DNA of 64,000 nucleotides. Source: WHTX01 sp038255145 (GTDB lineage: Bacteria > Actinomycetota > Acidimicrobiia > Acidimicrobiales > CAIXPF01). Below, piece after piece: positions 49,946 through 58,683 of this stretch; within the stretch, counting starts at the first letter, position 1, and each line of letters opens with the position of its first letter. Both the position numbers and the translations under genes were made by a program. The DNA is taken from the NCBI GenBank assembly GCA_038255145.1, contig JBBSLP010000019.1, forward strand, positions 1-64,000, read 5' to 3'. The notes beneath the pieces were generated by a model. The model was not told the origin of the DNA. It worked only from the letters and a program-made list of their open reading frames with translations, and did no database searches.

Positions 49946-51055
49946 ATGGCCCAGCCCGAACCCTCCCCCACCCCAGCCGCGACCGGGGACGCCGCCGCGA
50001 CCGCGGACGCCGTCGCCACGGTCGACGCCGTGCTCAGCACCACCCGGGCCGTGCGCCGCCGCCTCGACCTCGAGCGTCCCGTGCCCGACGAGCTGCTGCT
50101 GCGCTGCATCGACGTGGCCGAACAGGCGCCATCGGGGGCGGGGCAGGCCAGCCGGCGTTGGCTGGTCATCCGCGACCCCGAGGTCAAGGAGCAGCTGGCC
50201 GAGCTCTACCGCCGGGCCGGGGGGGCACGCCTGGTCGAGGCGGTGGCCCAGGCCGACGCCGCGGGCACCCACCCACCGGCGACCACGGCCTCGGCCGCCC
50301 ACCTGGCCGAGCACCTGGCCCAGGTGCCGGCCCTGGTCCTCGTCACCATCTGGGGCATCCACGACGGCAGCGGCAACCCCGGCCTGTTCGACTCGGTCAT
50401 CCAGGCGGCGTGGAGCTTCTGCCTGGCCCTGCGGGTCCGGGGCCTGGGCAGCGCCTGGACCACCCTGCACCTGGCCGAGCGCGACGCCGCCGCCGAGCTG
50501 CTGGGCCTGCCTGCGGGCGTGAGCCAGATCGTGCTGCTGCCCGTGGCCTGGACCATCGGCACCGACTTCCACCCCGTGGCCCGCCGGCCCGCCTCCGAGG
50601 TCACCTACCTCGACCACTGGGGCCACACCGCCACCCGGCCCCCCGCCAGTGCCCGCCTGCAGCTGGCCGACGGCCCCGGGGCCACCGCCGAGCTCGACGT
50701 CGCCGCCAGCCCGGCCGCGGTGTGGGCGGCGCTGGTGGCGGCACCATGGTCGCCGCTGGGCGACGCGCCGGCCGTCGGCGAGGGGGTCGTGGCCACGCCG
50801 CCCAGCCACCTGGCCTGGCGGGGCGGCGCGGGGGCCGGACCCGACACCAGCTGGAGGATCGAGCTCGACGGGATGGGCGGCCGCCGCACCCGGCTGCGGC
50901 TCCACGCCACCCTGGACCCGGCCGACCCCACCCTGGCCACGGCCATCGCCGCCGACCCGGGAGCGGAGTCGACCCTGATCCGCCAGCGGGTGACCGGGCT
51001 GCTCGCCGTGCTCGACGACCGGGCCGCCGCCCTGCGCCTGGCCGCCGAAGCCTGA
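49946..51055 (+). CDS. Nitroreductase fused to a possible SRPBCC-like C-terminal domain
   Basis: A 369-residue protein. Residues about 25-230 are a nitroreductase-fold flavoprotein (TTRAVRRRLDLERPVPDELLLRCI, APSGAGQASRRWLVIRD, QAAWSFCLALRVRGLGSAWTTLHL), using FMN and NAD(P)H. Residues about 240-365 are an added domain: a hydrophobic strand with TAELDVAASPAAVWAALVAAPWSPLG and a later WRIELDGMGGRRTRLRLHATLDP, which resembles the helix-grip (SRPBCC/polyketide cyclase) fold. Nitroreductases are usually about 200 residues. GGGAGCAGCC precedes the ATG; TATGGT at 49877-49882 is a plausible -10. The substrate of such a fusion is unknown. Confidence 0.75.
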   Translation: MAQPEPSPTPAATGDAAATADAVATVDAVLSTTRAVRRRLDLERPVPDELLLRCIDVAEQAPSGAGQASRRWLVIRDPEVKEQLAELYRRAGGARLVEAVAQADAAGTHPPATTASAAHLAEHLAQVPALVLVTIWGIHDGSGNPGLFDSVIQAAWSFCLALRVRGLGSAWTTLHLAERDAAAELLGLPAGVSQIVLLPVAWTIGTDFHPVARRPASEVTYLDHWGHTATRPPASARLQLADGPGATAELDVAASPAAVWAALVAAPWSPLGDAPAVGEGVVATPPSHLAWRGGAGAGPDTSWRIELDGMGGRRTRLRLHATLDPADPTLATAIAADPGAESTLIRQRVTGLLAVLDDRAAALRLAAEA

Positions 51056-51085
51056 CAGCAGGGGCGGGCCACCGGGCCACGGCCC

Positions 51086-52489
51086 TCAGCGCCGGGCGGC
51101 CTCGTCGGGGCGTTGCGGGTCGTGCCAGCCCCCGGGGCCGGCCACGATGGCCTCGGCGGCGAGGGGGCCCCAACTGCCCCGCTCGTAGACGTGCACGGGA
51201 CCGGGGAGGTCGAGCACGGGCTGCACGATGCGCCATTGCTCCTCGACCAGGTCGGCCCGCGAGAACCGCGAGTGGTCGCCGGCCACGGCGTCGGAGATGA
51301 GCCGTTCGTAGGCCTCGCGGCGATGACCCAACACGTCCTCGAAGTCGACGTCGAGCTCCACGGGACGGGCGGCCAGCCGGTCGGGCTCCTTGGCCCCCAT
51401 GTGGAAGGTCACCCCATCCCGCTGGCCGAGGCGGAAGCGCAGCTGGTTGGGCTCGGGGCGCACGGCGCCGTCGCTGAACAGCAGGCGCGGGGGCTGGTGG
51501 AACTCGACGACGGCCTCGAGCGACGTACCGGCCAGGGCCTTGCCCGCCCGCAGGTAGAAGGGCACGCCGGCCCAACGCCACGAGTCGATCTCCAGGCGCA
51601 GGGCGGCGTAGGTCTCCGTCGTGGAACGCGGTGCCACCCCGGGCTCGTTGAGGTAGCCGGCGTACTGGCCCCGCACGATGTCGCCCTCGCCGACCGAGGC
51701 AACGGCCTGGAGCACCTTGGCCCGCTCGTCGCCCAGGGCCCGGGCCGACGCCAGGACCGGGGGCTCCATGCCCAGCAGCGTCACCACCTGCAGCAGGTGG
51801 TTCTGCACCACGTCGCGCACGGCGCCCACGGCGTCGTAGAACGATCCCCGGCCCTCGATGCCGAAGGACTCGGTCATGGTGATCTGCACGCTGGCCACGT
51901 AGCTGCGGTTCCACACCGGTTCGAGCAGGGCGTTGGCGAAGCGGAAGATGAGGATGTTCTCGATCGACTCCTTGCCCAGGTAGTGGTCGATGCGGAAGAC
52001 CTGGGACTCGTCGAAGGAGGCGTTGACCACGGCGTTCAGCTCCAGCGCCGAACCCAGGTCGCGCCCGAAGGGCTTCTCCACCACCAGGCGGCTGCCCCGG
52101 TGCAGGCCCACCTCGGCCAGCCCGGGCACGACCCGGTCGAACAGGCCGGGCGGGATGGCCAGGTAGAACACCGGCCTCGAGCAACCGGTCAGGGCGGTGC
52201 GCAGGTCCCGGTAGGTCGACTCGTGGCGGTAGTCGCCCGTGACCATCTTCAGGCGACCCTCGAGCCGGTCGAGGGCATCGTGGTCGGGTTGGGGGATGAC
52301 CATCTCCACCGACTCCCGGGCGTAGCGACCGAGAGCCTGGTCGTCCCAGTCCGAGTCGGCCACGCCGAACACGGGTACGTCGAGCACACCCCGCCGCTCG
52401 AGGTGGTACAGCGCCGGGAACAGCTTCTTGCGGGCCAAGTCGCCGGTGGCCCCGAAGAGCACCAGCACGTCCCCAGCGTCGTCTGACAC
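51086..52489 (-). CDS. zwf: Glucose-6-phosphate 1-dehydrogenase
   Basis: A 467-residue NAD(P)-dependent oxidoreductase of the pentose phosphate pathway. The nucleotide-binding motif GATGDLARKKLFPALY is at residues 13-28, EKPFGRDLGSA follows, and the catalytic region RIDHYLGKE is near residue 170. FEDVLGHRREAYERLI and a QWRIVQPVLD segment complete the family pattern. GTG 52489 follows a TAGGAT box by 6 bases, divergent from the chemotaxis operon. No opcA, tal or pgl neighbour lies in the window, so it is not in the usual actinobacterial pentose-phosphate cluster. Confidence 0.93.
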   Translation of the reverse strand: MSDDAGDVLVLFGATGDLARKKLFPALYHLERRGVLDVPVFGVADSDWDDQALGRYARESVEMVIPQPDHDALDRLEGRLKMVTGDYRHESTYRDLRTALTGCSRPVFYLAIPPGLFDRVVPGLAEVGLHRGSRLVVEKPFGRDLGSALELNAVVNASFDESQVFRIDHYLGKESIENILIFRFANALLEPVWNRSYVASVQITMTESFGIEGRGSFYDAVGAVRDVVQNHLLQVVTLLGMEPPVLASARALGDERAKVLQAVASVGEGDIVRGQYAGYLNEPGVAPRSTTETYAALRLEIDSWRWAGVPFYLRAGKALAGTSLEAVVEFHQPPRLLFSDGAVRPEPNQLRFRLGQRDGVTFHMGAKEPDRLAARPVELDVDFEDVLGHRREAYERLISDAVAGDHSRFSRADLVEEQWRIVQPVLDLPGPVHVYERGSWGPLAAEAIVAGPGGWHDPQRPDEAARR

Positions 52490-52495
52490 GGGGTG

Positions 52496-52501
52496 ATCCT
52501 A
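52496..52501 (-). promoter_or_regulatory. -10 box, leaderless zwf
   Basis: TAGGAT read leftward, 6 bases before the GTG at 52489. Confidence 0.5.
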
Positions 52502-52538
52502 CGTACGCTTCGTGGTGTCTCGTACGCTGCTAGTGGTG
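52502..52538 (+). repeat. Direct repeat upstream of chemotaxis operon
   Basis: CGTACGCT at 52502-52509 and 52521-52528, each followed by a GTGGTG a few bases on; the copies are offset by 19 bases. It could be a regulator site, or two TACGCT -10 boxes. Confidence 0.5.
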
Positions 52539-52581
52539 AGTGGCGCCATCCGCGAGGCAGATGTGCCGCACAAGTTGGTGC

Positions 52582-52609
52582 TAAAGGGTGAAGGCCGACG
52601 TGCCGATGA
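52582..52609 (+). promoter_or_regulatory. Sigma-28 (FliA/WhiG)-like promoter for chemotaxis operon
   Basis: TAAAGGGT at 52582-52589 and GCCGATGA at 52602-52609, with a 12-base spacer. Flagellar sigma-28 promoters read TAAAGTTT-11-GCCGATAA, so 13 of 16 positions match with one extra spacer base. The start point would be near 52616, about 95 bases before the MCP start. Confidence 0.5.
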
Positions 52610-52712
52610 CCTTCGCCATGGTGCGGCTGCAGCAGGGCGCGACGCCCGACGGGCATTGCCGTCGAGCAGCGCGCCCGGGGCCGGATGGGACTGCCGTGGG
52701 AAGTGGGTGGCC

Positions 52713-54443
52713 ATGAGCTGGCTCGACAACGTGCGCGTCGGCACCCGGCTGGGGGTGGCCTTCGGCCTGATCTGCGGACTGCTGGTGATCGTGGTCGGCG
52801 TGGGCCTCACCAGCCAGGCCAGCCAGCAGGACGCCGAGCGGGCCATCCTCCAGAACGCCACCGTCAGCCGGGACGTGCTCGAGCTCAAGGCCCAGGCCGC
52901 CGTGCTCAACGGCTCGCAGAACGCCTACGCCCTCGACGTGCTACGGGGCACCGTCGGGGCCCTCGACGACAACGCCCCCTACCGGCGGGCCAACCTCGAC
53001 GCCGTCGAAGGCTTCCGCTCGGCCCTGGCCGTCGTCGATCAGGACCCCCTCGGCGCCGAGGAGCGGGCCCTCGTCGCCGACATCCGGGTCGACTTCGAGC
53101 ACTTCCTGGCCCTCGACGACCAGATCGTCGCCCTGTTCCGCCAGGGCACGCCCGACGCTGCGGCCCAGGCCGGCGACCTCGTCCTCGGTGAGTCCCAGGA
53201 GACCGCCGGCCACGTCCAGGACGACAGCGACACCCTGGCCGACTCCCTCATCGCCGACAGCGTTCGCAGCGAGCGCGACGCCCGGGCCGCGTCGCGCCGG
53301 GCCGACGCCCTCATGCTCGGCGCCGGGGCCCTGGCCCTGATCCTGGCCGTGGCCCTCGCCGTGGTGATCACCCGATCGCTGACCATCCCCCTGCGCCGCA
53401 CCATGGACGTCCTGCGGGCCGTGGCCGGGGGCGACCTCACCCCCCGCCTCGGGGCCCACCGCCGCGACGAGGTCGGCCAGATGGGGGCGGCGCTCGACGA
53501 GACGCTCGAGCGCATGGGCGGCACCATCACCACCATCGCCGGGGGCTCGTCCCTCCTGGCCGCCTCGTCCGAGGAGCTGTCGGCGGTGAGCCAGCAGATG
53601 GGCTCGGCCGCGGCCGAGACCGCGGCCCAGGCCGCCACGGTGTCCGCCGCCGCCGAGCAGGTCTCCACCAGCCTGCACTCGGTGTCCGCGGGGGCCGAGG
53701 AGCTGGGCACCAGCATCCAGGAGATCGCCCGCAACACCTCGGAAGCGGCCACCGTGGCCGCCCAGGCCGTGGGCGTGGCCCTGGGCACCAACGACACCGT
53801 GCTCCAGCTGCGGGCCAGCTCGGTGGAGATCGGCGAGGTCATCAAGGTCATCACCTCCATCGCCCAGCAGACCAACCTGCTGGCCCTCAACGCCACCATC
53901 GAGGCGGCCCGGGCCGGCGAGGCGGGCAAGGGCTTCGCCGTGGTGGCCAACGAGGTCAAGGACCTGGCCCGCAAGACGGCCCGGTCCAGCGACGAGATCG
54001 CCCGCAAGATCGAGAGCATCCAGGCCGACACGTCCGAAGCGGTGACGGCCATCAGCCGCATCACCGCCATCATCCACCAGATCAACGACATCCAGACCGT
54101 GATCGCCGCCTCGGTCGAGGAGCAGGCCGTCACCACCCGGGAGATCGCCCGCAGCGTCAGCGAGGCGGCCATGGGCTCCACCGAGATCGCCCGCAACATC
54201 ACCGGGGTGGCCGAGACGGCCGAGACCACGACCCAGGGGGCGTCGGAGACCCAGCGGGCGGCCGGCGAGTTGGCCCGCCTGGCCACCGAGCTGCAGGTGC
54301 TGGTGTCCCAGTTCCGCCAGGACGACGGGGCGCGGCCCGGTGACGACCCCCGCGGCGACGGCTCCCTGTCGGCCACCGACCGCTCCGACCGGGGTGGTGC
54401 CCGTCCCCTGGCCCTGGCCGGTGCCGGGTGGGACCACCGGTGA
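52713..54443 (+). CDS. Methyl-accepting chemotaxis protein
   Basis: A 576-residue transmembrane receptor. TM1 is at residues about 13-32 and TM2 about 190-212, with a four-helix-bundle ligand domain of about 150 residues between them. HAMP is at about 213-265 (SLTIPLRRTMDVLRAVAGGDLTPRL), then the signalling domain to about 545. The hairpin tip that binds CheA/CheW reads IAQQTNLLALNATIEAARAG followed by EAGKGFAVVANEVKDLARK. No C-terminal CheR-tethering pentapeptide is visible. The ATG at 52713 has a weak GGAAG/GGG ribosome site; GTG 52707 is an alternative. The stop overlaps cheA (GTGA). Confidence 0.9.
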   Translation: MSWLDNVRVGTRLGVAFGLICGLLVIVVGVGLTSQASQQDAERAILQNATVSRDVLELKAQAAVLNGSQNAYALDVLRGTVGALDDNAPYRRANLDAVEGFRSALAVVDQDPLGAEERALVADIRVDFEHFLALDDQIVALFRQGTPDAAAQAGDLVLGESQETAGHVQDDSDTLADSLIADSVRSERDARAASRRADALMLGAGALALILAVALAVVITRSLTIPLRRTMDVLRAVAGGDLTPRLGAHRRDEVGQMGAALDETLERMGGTITTIAGGSSLLAASSEELSAVSQQMGSAAAETAAQAATVSAAAEQVSTSLHSVSAGAEELGTSIQEIARNTSEAATVAAQAVGVALGTNDTVLQLRASSVEIGEVIKVITSIAQQTNLLALNATIEAARAGEAGKGFAVVANEVKDLARKTARSSDEIARKIESIQADTSEAVTAISRITAIIHQINDIQTVIAASVEEQAVTTREIARSVSEAAMGSTEIARNITGVAETAETTTQGASETQRAAGELARLATELQVLVSQFRQDDGARPGDDPRGDGSLSATDRSDRGGARPLALAGAGWDHR

Positions 54444-56722
54444 CCGAGGACGAGGAGATCCTCGAGGCCTTCCTGGAGGAGAGCCGGGAGAACCTCGACC
54501 AGATGGCCCGGGACCTGGTCGACCTGGAAGCCGACCCCGGCGACGCCGCCCTGCTGGCCCGGGTGTTCCGGGCCGTGCACACGGTCAAGGGCACCTGCGG
54601 GTTCCTCGGCCTCCACCACCTCGAAGCCCTCAGCCACGCCGGGGAGAACCTGCTCGGCGCCCTGCGCGACGGCGAGCTGGTCCTCGACGCCGCCACCACC
54701 ACGAGCCTGCTGCTGCTGGTCGACGCCATCACCGCCGTGCTCGACCGCGTCGCCGCCACCGGGACCGAGGGTGGGGACGACCACGCCGAGATCGTCGCCC
54801 GGTTGTCGCTCCACCTCGACCGACCGGCTCCGTCCCCCGAACCCGCCCCGGCTCCGTCCGCCCCGCCTCCCCCGTCCGCCCCGCCTCCCCCGGCGTCGAC
54901 TTTGACCCCGGCGTCGACGATGACCCCGGCGTCGACGATGACCCCGGCACCGGCGGCCGGTTGGACGACCCCGGTGGCCGACCCGCGGCCGGGCCCCGAC
55001 GACACGGCCCCGCCGGCCGAGACGACGATCCGCGTCGACGTGTCCGTGCTCGACAAGCTCCAGGACCTGGTGGGCGAGCTGGTGCTGGCCCGCGACCAGA
55101 TCGGCGAGGTGGCCCTGACCGACGAGGACGGCCCCCTGACCCAGCCCTACCGCCAGCTGCGCCTCATCACCAGCGAGCTGCGCGAGGGCGTCATGCGGGC
55201 CCGGCTCCAGCCGGTGGGTGCCGTGCTCGGCCGCTTCCACCGCGTCGGCCGCGACCTGGCCACGGCGCTGGGCAAACACGTGGCCGTGGAGATCACCGGT
55301 GAGGACGTCGGGGTGGACAAGGCCGTCAACGAGGCCCTGCGCGACCCCCTCCTCCACCTCGTCCGCAACGCCATCGACCACGGCATCGAAGGCCCGGCCG
55401 AGCGCCTGGACGCGGGCAAGCCCGCCCTGGCCCGCCTGCGCATCCGGGCCAGTCACGAACGGGGCCGCCTGCAGGTCGAGGTGGCCGACGACGGCCGGGG
55501 CATCGACGTCGACGCCCTCTGCGCCCGGGCCCTGGCCCTGGGCCTGGTCACCGCGGAGCAACTGGCCACCGTGGGCCCCGCCGAGCGGCTGGAGCTGATC
55601 TTCGTGCCCGGCCTCTCGACCCGGGGCGACGTCACCACCGTCTCGGGCCGGGGCGTGGGCATGGACGTGGTGCGCACCGACCTCGAGCAGGTGGGAGGCA
55701 CCATCGACGTGACCACTGTGGCGGGCCGGGGCACGACGTTCCGCATCGACGTGCCCCTGACCCTGGCCATCGTCGGCGCCCTCGTCGTGCGCGGCGGCAC
55801 CGGGCGCTACGCCATCCCCCAGGTCGACGTGCAGGAGGTCGTCCACGTCGAGACCGGCGACCTCGGCCCCGTGCTGCGACTGCGGGGGCGCCTGGTGCCG
55901 GTGGTGGACCTCGCCGCCCAGCTCGGCCTGCCCCGGTCCCCCGCCCCCGCCGCTGACGAGGGGGGCGACGTCGTGGTGCTGCGCAGCGGGGGGCGTCGCT
56001 TCGGGCTGCTCGTCGACGAGGTGGGTGACACCACCGAGGCCGTCGTCAAGCCCCTGACCAGGGCCATCCGGGCCGTGCCCGTCTACTCGGGGGTCACCCT
56101 CCTCGGCGACGGCCGTCCCGCCCTCATCCTCGACGTGGCCGGCCTGGCCACTGCGGCCGGCATCGTCGACGAGCGCGACCAGCTGACGGCCGACGTCATC
56201 GACCTGACGTCGTCGTCGGCGTCGGCGGTGGGCGCGGCGGCGCCGGCGCCCATCGATGCCGAGGTGCTGCTGGCCACCGGCACCGACGGTGGGCGCCTGG
56301 CCATCCCCCTCGAGGTCGTGCGCCGACTCGAGCACATCGCCACGGGACGCATCGAACGCCTGGGCGCCGGCGAGGTCGTGCAGCACGACGACGGCATCCT
56401 CCCCTTGGTCAGGGTGGCCGCCATCGACCCCGGCCGCGGTGTCGGCATCGGCGTCGGCGTCGGCGTCGGCATCGGCATCGATGCCGACCGCGTGGCCGGG
56501 GGCGACGGGGCCTGGCTGCACGCCGTGGTGTGCGCGTCCTCGGTCGGGCTCGTCGGCGTGCTGGTGCGCGACATCGACGACGTGGTCGCCCGGCCCGCCC
56601 AGGCCGGGCGGCCCGCCACCCGACCGGGGGTGTCCACCTGCCTGGTGCTGGCCGGACGGGTCACCGAGGTGCTCGACGTCGAGGCCCTGGTGTCCGAGGC
56701 CGGTCTGCGGAGCCCGGTGTGA
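54440..56722 (+). CDS. cheA: Chemotaxis histidine kinase CheA with two CheW-like domains
   Basis: A 760-residue kinase. The HPt domain (residues 1-110) has phospho-accepting His47 in RAVHTVKGTCGFLG. A low-complexity Pro/Ala linker (about 125-190) replaces the P2 CheY-binding domain. Then come the dimerisation helices (SVLDKLQDLVGELVLARDQI), the ATPase (HLVRNAIDHGIEGP, VADDGRGID, SGRGVGMDVV), a CheW domain (about 445-575) and a second CheW-like domain (about 595-755: RLAIPLEVVRRLEHIATGRIE to VTEVLDVEALV) interrupted by a Gly-Val/Ile repeat. It phosphorylates CheY and CheB in response to the receptor. Overlaps at both ends join it to mcp and cheW. Confidence 0.95.
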   Translation: MTEDEEILEAFLEESRENLDQMARDLVDLEADPGDAALLARVFRAVHTVKGTCGFLGLHHLEALSHAGENLLGALRDGELVLDAATTTSLLLLVDAITAVLDRVAATGTEGGDDHAEIVARLSLHLDRPAPSPEPAPAPSAPPPPSAPPPPASTLTPASTMTPASTMTPAPAAGWTTPVADPRPGPDDTAPPAETTIRVDVSVLDKLQDLVGELVLARDQIGEVALTDEDGPLTQPYRQLRLITSELREGVMRARLQPVGAVLGRFHRVGRDLATALGKHVAVEITGEDVGVDKAVNEALRDPLLHLVRNAIDHGIEGPAERLDAGKPALARLRIRASHERGRLQVEVADDGRGIDVDALCARALALGLVTAEQLATVGPAERLELIFVPGLSTRGDVTTVSGRGVGMDVVRTDLEQVGGTIDVTTVAGRGTTFRIDVPLTLAIVGALVVRGGTGRYAIPQVDVQEVVHVETGDLGPVLRLRGRLVPVVDLAAQLGLPRSPAPAADEGGDVVVLRSGGRRFGLLVDEVGDTTEAVVKPLTRAIRAVPVYSGVTLLGDGRPALILDVAGLATAAGIVDERDQLTADVIDLTSSSASAVGAAAPAPIDAEVLLATGTDGGRLAIPLEVVRRLEHIATGRIERLGAGEVVQHDDGILPLVRVAAIDPGRGVGIGVGVGVGIGIDADRVAGGDGAWLHAVVCASSVGLVGVLVRDIDDVVARPAQAGRPATRPGVSTCLVLAGRVTEVLDVEALVSEAGLRSPV
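54890..54943 (+). repeat. Three 18-bp tandem repeats in cheA linker
   Basis: Units at 54890, 54908 and 54926, consensus CCGGCGTCGACGATGACC. They encode PASTMT repeats in the linker between HPt and dimerisation domains. Confidence 0.9.
56441..56482 (+). repeat. RTCGGC hexanucleotide repeat in cheA
   Basis: About seven units of GTCGGC or ATCGGC give an alternating Gly-Val/Ile run inside the second CheW-like domain of CheA. Confidence 0.9.
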
Positions 56723-57225
56723 CCGCGCCCCCGCCCACCACCGCCACGGCCGGCGACCGGGCCCGCATGGCCACCTTCGAGGCCGACGGCCTGCTCCTCG
56801 GCGTCGACGTCGCCCGGGTCCAGGAGGTGCTGGGTGGGGGCGACGTCACCCCCGTGCCCCTGGCGCCCCCCGCCGTGCTCGGCCTGCTCAACCTGCGGGG
56901 CCGCATCCTCACCGTGGTCGACGCCCGCCAGCGACTGGGCCTGGCCCCCAGGCCCGTCGGCGACAACGACGACGCGCTCGTCCAGGTGGTCCTGGGCAGC
57001 GGGGGCGAGGCGGTGAGCCTGGTCGTGGACCGGGCCGGCGACGTGGTCGACGTCGACCTGCGTTCCCGGGAGCCCGTGCCCGTCACCCTCGACGCCACCA
57101 TCCGCACGTTCGTCACCGCCGTCCACCAGCTCGCCGACGCCCTCCTGCTGGTGCTCGACGTCGACCGGGCCCTGGCCGTGGGCGGTTCCAAGTGGGAGGT
57201 CACCGGTGCAGGCACTGGTCATTGA
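56719..57225 (+). CDS. cheW: Chemotaxis coupling protein CheW
   Basis: A 168-residue adaptor that links receptors to CheA. The double beta-barrel core is clear: ATFEADGLLLGVDVARVQEVL, VLGLLNLRGRILTVVDARQRLGL (the NLRG motif that contacts receptor tips) and VSLVVDRAGDVVDVDL. It has a polar N-terminal extension of about 17 residues. The GTG start overlaps the cheA stop (GTGTGA), and its last 20 bases overlap the cheY start. Confidence 0.93.
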   Translation: MTAPPPTTATAGDRARMATFEADGLLLGVDVARVQEVLGGGDVTPVPLAPPAVLGLLNLRGRILTVVDARQRLGLAPRPVGDNDDALVQVVLGSGGEAVSLVVDRAGDVVDVDLRSREPVPVTLDATIRTFVTAVHQLADALLLVLDVDRALAVGGSKWEVTGAGTGH

Positions 57226-57574
57226 CGACTCCCGTGCCATCCGGGTCATCCTCGGCCGGATGCTGCGGGAGCTGGGGATCGAGGTAGCCGAGGCCACCAA
57301 CGGCCGCGACGGCCTGGCCCGCCTCGACGAGGGCCTCGTGCCCGAGCTCGTGCTGGTCGACTGGAACATGCCCGAGATGTCGGGGATCGAGTTCGTCGAC
57401 GCCGTGCGCCGGCCGCCCTACAGCTCACAGGCCCGGGTGGTGATGGTGACCACCGAGACCGAGCTGGAGAACGTGGCCCTGGCCCTCGAGCGGGGGGCCG
57501 ACGAGTACGTGATGAAGCCCTTCACCAGGGAGGCCATCGTCGAGAAGCTCCGCCTGCTCGGACTGGGCATCTGA
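57206..57574 (+). CDS. cheY: Chemotaxis response regulator CheY
   Basis: A 122-residue single receiver domain. The acidic pocket is Asp7 and Asp8, the phosphorylation site is Asp52 (LVDWNMPEMSG), Thr82 is the switch residue and Lys104 completes the site (YVMKPF). The long overlap with cheW (20 bases) implies translational coupling. Phospho-CheY would bind a flagellar switch, or a twitching motor; no motor gene is in the window. Confidence 0.93.
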   Translation: MQALVIDDSRAIRVILGRMLRELGIEVAEATNGRDGLARLDEGLVPELVLVDWNMPEMSGIEFVDAVRRPPYSSQARVVMVTTETELENVALALERGADEYVMKPFTREAIVEKLRLLGLGI

Positions 57575-57576
57575 GG

Positions 57577-58683
57577 GTGGCGGTCCCGCTCAGGCCCGTG
57601 TCGCTGACCCGGGTGCTGGTGGTCGACGACTCGGTGGTGGCCCGCCAGATGGTGGCCCGGGCCCTGCGCGACGAGGACGGCCTCGAGCTGGCCGGCCTGG
57701 CCGCCAACGGCCGCGTCGCCCTCGACCGCGTCGCCTCCCTGCATCCCGACGTGGTCGTGCTCGACCTGGACATGCCGGAGATGGACGGCTTCCAGACGCT
57801 CGAAGTCATGCGGCGCGACCACCCCGACATCCCCGTCATCGTGTTCAGCAACCTCACCGCCCGGGGGGCCACCTCCACCTTCGACGCCCTGGCCCTGGGG
57901 GCGCGGGCCTACGTGCTCAAACCCAGCACCCAGCCCGGTGGGGCCGAGGTCGACAGCGTGCGCGACCAGCTGCTGCCCCTGATCCGCTCCCTGGCCCCCC
58001 GGGGCACCCCCCTGCCCGCGAGCGCCCCGACGACCGCCCCGCCGCCGACGACGAGGACGGCCATGGCCGCCGTCGCGGCGCGGGCACCGGCAGCCAGCGC
58101 CCGGGTGACGGCCATCACCGTGGCGGCGTCGACCGGTGGGCCCAACGCCCTGACCACCATCATCACCGCCCTGCCCGCCGATCTGCCCGTGCCCGTGCTC
58201 GTCGTGCAGCACATGCCGGCGGTGTTCACCCGGACCCTGGCCGAACGGCTCGATGCCCTGGCCGCGGTGTCCGTGGTCGAGGCGGCCGACGGCCAACCGG
58301 TGCGCCCAGGCCGGGTCTACATCGCCCCCGGGGGCCACCACCTGGCCGTGGCCCGCAGCCTGGCCGGTGCCGTGGGCGTCTTGATCCACGAAGGGCCACC
58401 GGAGAACTCGTGTCGCCCCGCGGCCGACGTGCTGTTCCGCACGGCCGCCGCCGTCTGGGGCGCTGGGGTGCTCGGCGTGGTGCTGACGGGCATGGGCCGC
58501 GACGGCCTGCGGGGGGCGGAGGACGTGCGGGCGGCCGGGGGTGCCGTCGTCGCCGAGAGCCGGACCACGGCCGTCGTGGCCAGCATGCCCGGAGCGGTGG
58601 CCGACGCCGGGTTGGCCGACGTCGTGCTGCCCGTCGAGCAGATCGCCGCCGAACTGGTGCGCCGGGCGAGGGGGACCTGGTGA
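57577..58683 (+). CDS. cheB: Chemotaxis methylesterase CheB
   Basis: A 368-residue receptor glutamate methylesterase/deamidase. The receiver domain (residues 10-130) has Asp17-Asp18 and phospho-site Asp63 (VVLDLDMPEMDGFQTLEVM). A Pro/Thr/Ala linker (about 150-180) follows. The catalytic domain (about 185-365) has Ser in VAASTGGPNAL, His in VVQHMPAVFT, and Asp in LTGMGRDGLRGAEDV. The receiver carries TFDALALGARAYVLKPS as expected. GTG start 2 bases after cheY; the stop overlaps cheR. It resets receptor methylation for adaptation. Confidence 0.94.
   Translation: MAVPLRPVSLTRVLVVDDSVVARQMVARALRDEDGLELAGLAANGRVALDRVASLHPDVVVLDLDMPEMDGFQTLEVMRRDHPDIPVIVFSNLTARGATSTFDALALGARAYVLKPSTQPGGAEVDSVRDQLLPLIRSLAPRGTPLPASAPTTAPPPTTRTAMAAVAARAPAASARVTAITVAASTGGPNALTTIITALPADLPVPVLVVQHMPAVFTRTLAERLDALAAVSVVEAADGQPVRPGRVYIAPGGHHLAVARSLAGAVGVLIHEGPPENSCRPAADVLFRTAAAVWGAGVLGVVLTGMGRDGLRGAEDVRAAGGAVVAESRTTAVVASMPGAVADAGLADVVLPVEQIAAELVRRARGTW

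Noticed and set aside
53039..56521. 1160-codon minus-strand frame
   Set aside because: Antisense of the MCP and cheA genes; low-complexity composition and no motif.
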